From positions 1 to 19,767 of the forward strand of contig DATJUH010000272.1 of the NCBI GenBank assembly GCA_035502515.1: a stretch of 19,767 nt of DNA, given 5' to 3'. The stretch comes from Fen-671 sp035502515. Its GTDB lineage: Bacteria; Actinomycetota; Acidimicrobiia; Acidimicrobiales; Palsa-688. The notes under the pieces are model-generated. The model was not told where the DNA came from, did no database searches, and saw nothing but the letters and a program-made list of their open reading frames with translations. The position numbers were made by a program, and so were the translations under genes. The number at the start of each line of letters is the position of its first letter. The stretch's first letter is position 1. Below are positions 16,801 through 19,767 of this stretch, in pieces.

Positions 16801-17468
16801 GGACCGACAACGCCAACGGGAAAGCCACCATCTGGGGTGTACCGCTGGCTGCCGCAGCCGGTGCCATGAGCGTCAAACTGACCGCGTCCAACGCCCTCGG
16901 CAGTGCCAAACAGGTCCTGGTCATCGCCGTGCAGAGGCCGCCAGCGCTCGGCGCCTCCGTTCTCCCGATGGCACGGGCCGGTAAGCGTTACGCCGTCGCC
17001 ATCACGGCCCTTGGTTACCCAACGCCGCTGGTTACGGTCTCCGGGCTACCGGCCGGGCTCGCCTTCGCTTTTAGCGGGGCCGGTAAAGCGACTCTGTCGG
17101 GCGTGCCCATGCCCGGGTCGGAGGGCATTCACCACGTAAAAGTGACGGTGTCCAACCCGCTCGGCAAGGCGACCGCGACCTACAACGTCGTGGTAGGGCA
17201 GGAACCGGCTATCACCAGCAAGGCCGGTTTTACCGTCGAAGCCGGCCAGGCCTTCTCGTTCCGGCTGAAGATATCGGGTTACCCCCACGCCGGCGTCGCT
17301 CATTCGCCACTGCCTCGGGGCCTCAAATGGGCCAACACGGCCGGAAATGCGCCGTCCATAGCAGGCAAGTTCGCTCCCGACCAGACCGGCACCCACCACA
17401 TAACCATCACGGCCAAGAACCCAGTCGGCACGGCCAGGCAGGTCCTGACCATCGAGGTGACGTACTGA
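13866..17468 (+). CDS. Secreted Agd3-like polysaccharide deacetylase (CBM87 + CE18-like) with FN3-like insert and three Ig-like repeats
   Basis: 1200 residues, GTG start with GGAGG (13857-13861) 4 nt upstream. Signal peptide: MKNRK, hydrophobic core, likely cut after ASA (~31). Residues ~38-180 resemble the CBM87 domain of fungal Agd3 (LDLRVLLIGEPP, a VQYTEVDAAG segment, LPPLSS). The deacetylase part follows: GLINWVTQGTHIGQYRNYVE leads into MDIDDTF (262-268) with putative metal ligands Asp265/Asp266 and, later, ISHTYDTPYLD (His365). FVPGNHSGF (427-434) follows, and the domain resumes at 605-700, ending VPRHPVNIFYN. Between ~445 and 600 lies an extra FN3-like stretch with Cys pairs. A Thr/Pro/Ser linker (~890-935) leads to three putative-Ig repeats (~938-1023, 1024-1110, 1112-1199). 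Agd3 removes acetyl groups from GalNAc polymers, giving a cationic exopolysaccharide. Family call rests on remembered motif similarity; gene context agrees. Confidence 0.78.
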   Translation: MKNRKLWARMALAITASAAMMSTGLSVPASAATTTPATLDLRVLLIGEPPTGTVADPTTAAWESALATDGVQYTEVDAAGTAPSQTVTLPPLSSGTTGYFNGVVFADSPLDFASGQLNPLYTYESTFKVNQLDGYAFPSPTLGATEVTAGALDGTTGGLTTAGLADFPELAGPIPFATGTYGYGAAITAGAPYTAIITNSAGNALAGIYQHPATDPQAGVAELTLYFDYNAAQLQWLLLAPGLINWVTQGTHIGQYRNYVEMDIDDTFTPDDAWDATTHEIDYTDTDSLRMNPEDVITSAEWSRANNFRLDQLFNFGSTVADQNGELAYNGATSAIGPDPLLAQFQATDPATGQSYADDFGWISHTYDTPYLDVGCATQDYIEAELNQNSSSIAAAPGATPGTGGLGLTDSTDDTLTYGAEDPQVFVPGNHSGFADLVPGNPATVDEPDLDDATPGTDGGLVAGYYEYAVTDQFTAAPVSATAGESAAFLTGPVSVAANGSVTLTWQAICHAANYNIYRQQCADSTCTSGSGWMLVGNYYTPAEATLPDDSSADASPASTTSVTGAGEQELTFTDTGSTGAECDGSAPGGGTYCVTVGAAPWTAPPITEGAVESAWEQNPYFIPAMEAVGITAVGADASKPYPDPPTDEFGIGTAYTGPEYAAGQTFVDGTAQVVPRHPVNIFYNASTEAQELDEYNTLYSASVGTSTFAGVVNSIVSQMLQFMLTNNPEPSYVHQTNLMGLPPGCTDATWPSNCTVTATTGTPPATADTTGDGLLYSVLDPLLSEYHSYFSAATPYEQLTEGQIASVLANQAAWSPALTGTSPTVTATDTGGVVTLTNSGTSPVSVPISVPTGTTGGASFLESYGGQLSGWVSVAAGSSLTLTEPGAVVPAPPTTTTPPSTPPGSPTTPLTSPSAPSTPTAPSTATTTATPGAHFAPLFVTKPKATATAGKKFSFTVGTSGFPFAQLTHSALPGGLHWTDNANGKATIWGVPLAAAAGAMSVKLTASNALGSAKQVLVIAVQRPPALGASVLPMARAGKRYAVAITALGYPTPLVTVSGLPAGLAFAFSGAGKATLSGVPMPGSEGIHHVKVTVSNPLGKATATYNVVVGQEPAITSKAGFTVEAGQAFSFRLKISGYPHAGVAHSPLPRGLKWANTAGNAPSIAGKFAPDQTGTHHITITAKNPVGTARQVLTIEVTY

Positions 17469-17510
17469 CGTTCACCAGCCTCGCGGGGCCGAGAGGGGAG
17501 AGCGGCCAAG

Positions 17511-18590
17511 GTGCCACCGCGCCTTGACCGGCCGCAGTGCTGCACGGCTGGCCTGCTCCCGTCTCGGCCGTTGTTACGCAAACCCGGCCCAAAACAGATG
17601 CCGCGGCGGCGCTCGGAGCTAGCACGCCGGGCGCTGGCCGTATGGTTGGTGGTACAGCCCCTGGTGATGCCGTCATTGCCAGCAGGGGCGGGCCCGGCAT
17701 TTGCACAAGTAGCTCCGCCCGGCGTGAGTGCCGGCGCCTCGGCCACTGCCCACGATATGGCGCCCGACAACGCAGTTCTCCCGGACGGCGGCGAGCCGGA
17801 CGTCGTTCGGACCGGCGCCGGCTGGTGGCACCCCGGCCGGTTGAGTTCATGGCAGTACGACCTGGAGTGGCCCGTCGCAGTGCCGACCAATATCGGCCCG
17901 GTCCAGGTTTACGACATCGATTACGACGGTTCCGAACAAGGCACCAAAGCCCAAGTGGCTACGGTGGTGTCGAAGATCCACGCCGAAGGCGGCCGCGCCA
18001 TTTGTTATATGGAGACCGGCGGCTGGGAAAATTACCGCCCGGATGCCGCCCGGTACCCGAAAAGCGTGCTCGGTCTACCCATATCGGGCTATCCCGACGA
18101 GCGCTACGTTGACATCCGCCGGTGGACGGCGCTGGCACCAATACTGGAAGCCCGCTTTAGACAGTGCAAGGCAGAGGGCTTCGACGGAGTGGAAACAGAT
18201 ATCGACGATTCTTATACCGACCAAACGGGTTTCCCTCTCACGCTGGCGGACGAGGTCACCTTTGATACCGAGGTGGCCAAAGCCGTCCATGCCCTGGGGT
18301 TGGCCTGGTTCCTGAAGAACGGCATCAACGACGATGCCTTTATAACCGACATGGAACCTTTGGCCGACGGCACGGTCAACGAGCAATGCTGGCAGTACCA
18401 GGAATGTGCACAGTTGGCCCCGTTCGTCAAGGCCGGTAAGCCCATCCTCAACGTCGAGTACGCCGGCCTACCTCAGGCCCCGACCTGCCGCCAGGCCGTC
18501 ACCTTCCCGATGGCCACCATGCACACCGACGTCAACCTGGACGGGAAAATCGCCTGGGCCTGCTGGCAATTGGCGAAGCCGCGACGATAG
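17511..18590 (+). CDS. Secreted GH114-family endo-alpha-1,4-polygalactosaminidase
   Basis: A TIM-barrel hydrolase that cuts alpha-1,4-linked galactosamine polymers. Motifs run in the family order: SSWQYDLEW (112-120), VYDIDYDG with Asp135 or Asp137 as a probable catalytic acid, AICYMETGGWENYRPDA (163-179), EGFDGVETDIDDSY with probable catalytic Glu228, and VNEQCWQYQECAQLAPF near 289-305. ETDIDD varies from the commoner EPDNxD. The N-terminus has a hydrophobic segment (RALAVWLVVQPLVMPSL) and AFAQ, a plausible signal-peptidase site. The GTG at 17511 has a GGGGAG site about 10 nt away and lies 42 bp after the deacetylase stop. The ATG at 17598 (MPRRRSELARRAL) would give a more normal signal peptide but has no Shine-Dalgarno, so the start is uncertain. 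Related enzymes accompany GAG (Ega3) and Pel (PelA hydrolase domain) systems. Last gene of the unit. Confidence 0.9.
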   Translation: MPPRLDRPQCCTAGLLPSRPLLRKPGPKQMPRRRSELARRALAVWLVVQPLVMPSLPAGAGPAFAQVAPPGVSAGASATAHDMAPDNAVLPDGGEPDVVRTGAGWWHPGRLSSWQYDLEWPVAVPTNIGPVQVYDIDYDGSEQGTKAQVATVVSKIHAEGGRAICYMETGGWENYRPDAARYPKSVLGLPISGYPDERYVDIRRWTALAPILEARFRQCKAEGFDGVETDIDDSYTDQTGFPLTLADEVTFDTEVAKAVHALGLAWFLKNGINDDAFITDMEPLADGTVNEQCWQYQECAQLAPFVKAGKPILNVEYAGLPQAPTCRQAVTFPMATMHTDVNLDGKIAWACWQLAKPRR

Positions 18591-18625
18591 CGGGGGCGGT
18601 CCGGTGCCGGCGGTAGGGGGGAGGT

Positions 18626-19534
18626 TCAATCGCGGAGGACGCGGTGAGCGTCTTTTATCAACCACTCCGACAGTTCGATCGCTTGGCGCTTTGCCTCCTC
18701 GTTCGGCAGGAGCGGGGGAGCCGTCTTGTCGGCTCGAAGCGCGATCGCCATCCGGATCACGGGGTGCCACCTGTCGTCGGCGGCCTCGAGGGCATACGAA
18801 CCGGCTCCCGTCTTGCTCGTGAGCTGGAGTGTGTTGATGGTGTAGTGCAGGCGGGGAACACCGAGGACGAGCCACTGCAGGCCGTACTCATGCCGGACCC
18901 GCAGTTCAGTGGGTTCGAGGTCGCGCCAACGCTCGACCTGCCCACCCCAGTACCGGTCGAGGTTCTCACCGTTCCAGTGGCGCAGGACTTCCGGGTCGAA
19001 CCAGACGTCCCTGTGCGTTTGTTCTCTCCCTCGGACAGTGACCGCTTTCGTCTGGAGGTCCCGCCATGTCACCGGATTGGCGGCGAACGCGCCTTCGCGG
19101 TGGAACGTGCCCGCCAGCGAGTACGGGCTCGACAGAGGGCGTGGGTCGCCTCGCAGTTCGTCTCTGGCGATGTACAACACGTCGACCTGGGGATGAGAGG
19201 GACGGTGCAGGCCGGCGAGGGTGTCGAGTTGCGTCTCCTTAAGGGGCTCGGGCGACACCGCCACCAGATCGACGTCGCTGATCTCGGGCCGAAAGTCGCC
19301 CATGGCGCCCGACCCGGTGACGTAAAGCTCCTCGATCACGCCCGGTAGAGCGAAATCGACATCCCGGAGGTAGGCGCCCGCTGCGTCCATCACGAGTGGA
19401 TGAAGCGACCCCGGCTCAGTTTGACCGCCATTCAACACGAGGCGTGCTGCCTCCGTGGGGTTGCCGCCAACGTCCGTTCGGAGCCACCAAACGCCCCGGG
19501 TCCTCTCTTCATCGTGGTCTGCAAGTTGTGCCAC
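18626..19534 (-). CDS. Aminoglycoside-adenylyltransferase-like nucleotidyltransferase
   Basis: 302 residues from a GTG at 19534. The Pol-beta-type nucleotidyltransferase signature is clear: TGSGAMGDFRPEISDVDL, with GSGAMGD at 74-80, metal-binding Asp87 and Asp89, and a third acid Asp118 in QVDVLYI. The C-terminal half has HYTINTLQLTSKTGAGSYALE (~230-250), resembling the helical domain of ANT(3'')/AadA-type enzymes. These proteins transfer a nucleotide to a hydroxyl of a small molecule such as streptomycin or spectinomycin. Resistance activity is not implied by the fold, and many genomic relatives are uncharacterised. Start choice is weak: GAGGG abuts the GTG, and an ATG at 19390 (MDAAGAYLRDV) would remove 48 residues of unclear origin. 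Convergent with the GH114 gene (35 bp apart), so it is not part of that unit. Confidence 0.8.
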   Translation of the reverse strand: MAQLADHDEERTRGVWWLRTDVGGNPTEAARLVLNGGQTEPGSLHPLVMDAAGAYLRDVDFALPGVIEELYVTGSGAMGDFRPEISDVDLVAVSPEPLKETQLDTLAGLHRPSHPQVDVLYIARDELRGDPRPLSSPYSLAGTFHREGAFAANPVTWRDLQTKAVTVRGREQTHRDVWFDPEVLRHWNGENLDRYWGGQVERWRDLEPTELRVRHEYGLQWLVLGVPRLHYTINTLQLTSKTGAGSYALEAADDRWHPVIRMAIALRADKTAPPLLPNEEAKRQAIELSEWLIKDAHRVLRD

Positions 19535-19614
19535 CCCTCGGCCGCCGACGTGGTGTCGTTCGGGAGCTTCAGCCCAGGTAGGATAATTTCAGACGTCTGG
19601 ACATGCTGCCTCAT
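19432..19614 (-). CDS. Doubtful small ORF (60 aa)
   Basis: Starts at an ATG that overlaps the stop of the upstream partial gene as ATGA, the arrangement of coupled genes, and encodes MRQHVQTSEIILPGLKLP and onward to a stop at 19432. Its last third overlaps the start of the nucleotidyltransferase in another frame. Either this is a small coupled protein and the nucleotidyltransferase starts later (19390), or it is spurious, or the two are halves of one gene broken by a frameshift near 19500-19534. No recognised motif. Confidence 0.25.
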   Translation of the reverse strand: MRQHVQTSEIILPGLKLPNDTTSAAEGWHNLQTTMKRGPGAFGGSERTLAATPRRQHASC

Positions 19615-19767
19615 GCAGCGGTCCCAGAATGGTGCAACCGGACCTCGTAAGTGACCGGGACGTCGGTCCCTGGGAAGGTAGCACCGTTGGCGTTCAGGTC
19701 ACTGACCAGGCCGCGTAATGCCTGCCGGTGCATTGGCGTGTCAGGTGGGTCGAGGCTGACCAGGACA
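19611..19767 (-). CDS. C-terminal 51 residues of an unrecognised protein (runs off right edge)
   Basis: An open minus-strand frame enters from the right edge and ends at TGA (19611-19613). The visible tail reads VLVSLDPPDTPMHRQALRGL, then VSDLNANGATFPGTDVPVTYEV and RLHHSGTAA. LNAxxxxFPGTDxxxxY faintly recalls the C-terminal tails of some transposases, but the piece is too short to call. Codon third positions are G/C-biased, consistent with a real gene. Its stop overlaps the start of the small ORF above. Confidence 0.5.
   Translation of the reverse strand, partial: VLVSLDPPDTPMHRQALRGLVSDLNANGATFPGTDVPVTYEVRLHHSGTAA

Noticed and set aside
18591..18625. Intrinsic terminator between the convergent GH114 and nucleotidyltransferase genes
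   Set aside because: Only a short CCGG-N2-CCGG element without a T-run; not enough for a terminator call.

Overview
The window is uniformly GC-rich with strong G/C at third codon positions. Its gene content points to a high-GC actinobacterium. The fabD-fabH-acpP-fabF order is the classic actinomycete fatty-acid cluster, and the window also has a large LuxR/LAL regulator. A member of Acidimicrobiia or a relative is my guess from overall flavour; nothing in the window proves it. I see no rRNA, tRNA, CRISPR array or complete insertion sequence.

Layout. (1) 1-3011, housekeeping: the N-terminal part of the ribosome-associated GTPase TypA/BipA (minus, running off the left edge), a 15-bp tandem repeat in its upstream region, a UbiB/ABC1-type kinase (minus), and a divergent BCP/PrxQ peroxiredoxin (plus). 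(2) 3022-6864, minus strand: fabD, fabH, acpP and fabF in transcription order. The fabD/fabH and acpP/fabF junctions overlap by one base. FabD carries an unusual C-terminal biotinyl/lipoyl-like domain without the modifiable lysine. (3) 6954-9767, minus strand: a 937-residue LAL-type regulator directly upstream of fabD in the same orientation. A 16-bp palindrome lies in the short gap between them. (4) 9768-10587: an AT-richer divergent control region and a probable 66-residue protein.

(5) 10588-18590, plus strand: four closely spaced genes that read as an extracellular-polysaccharide locus. They encode a PelF-type GT4 glycosyltransferase, a protein with about 12 membrane segments, a secreted 1200-residue protein resembling the fungal Agd3 (CE18/CBM87) galactosaminogalactan deacetylase, and a secreted GH114 endo-alpha-1,4-polygalactosaminidase. 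A coherent reading is that a GalNAc/GlcNAc-type polymer is made in the cytosol, moved through the membrane protein, partly deacetylated outside to a cationic form, and trimmed or released by the GH114 enzyme. This mixes bacterial Pel components with fungal galactosaminogalactan (GAG) components and is the most interesting system in the window.

(6) 18626-19767, minus strand: an aminoglycoside-adenylyltransferase-like nucleotidyltransferase, a doubtful small ORF, and the C-terminus of an unrecognised gene entering from the right edge.
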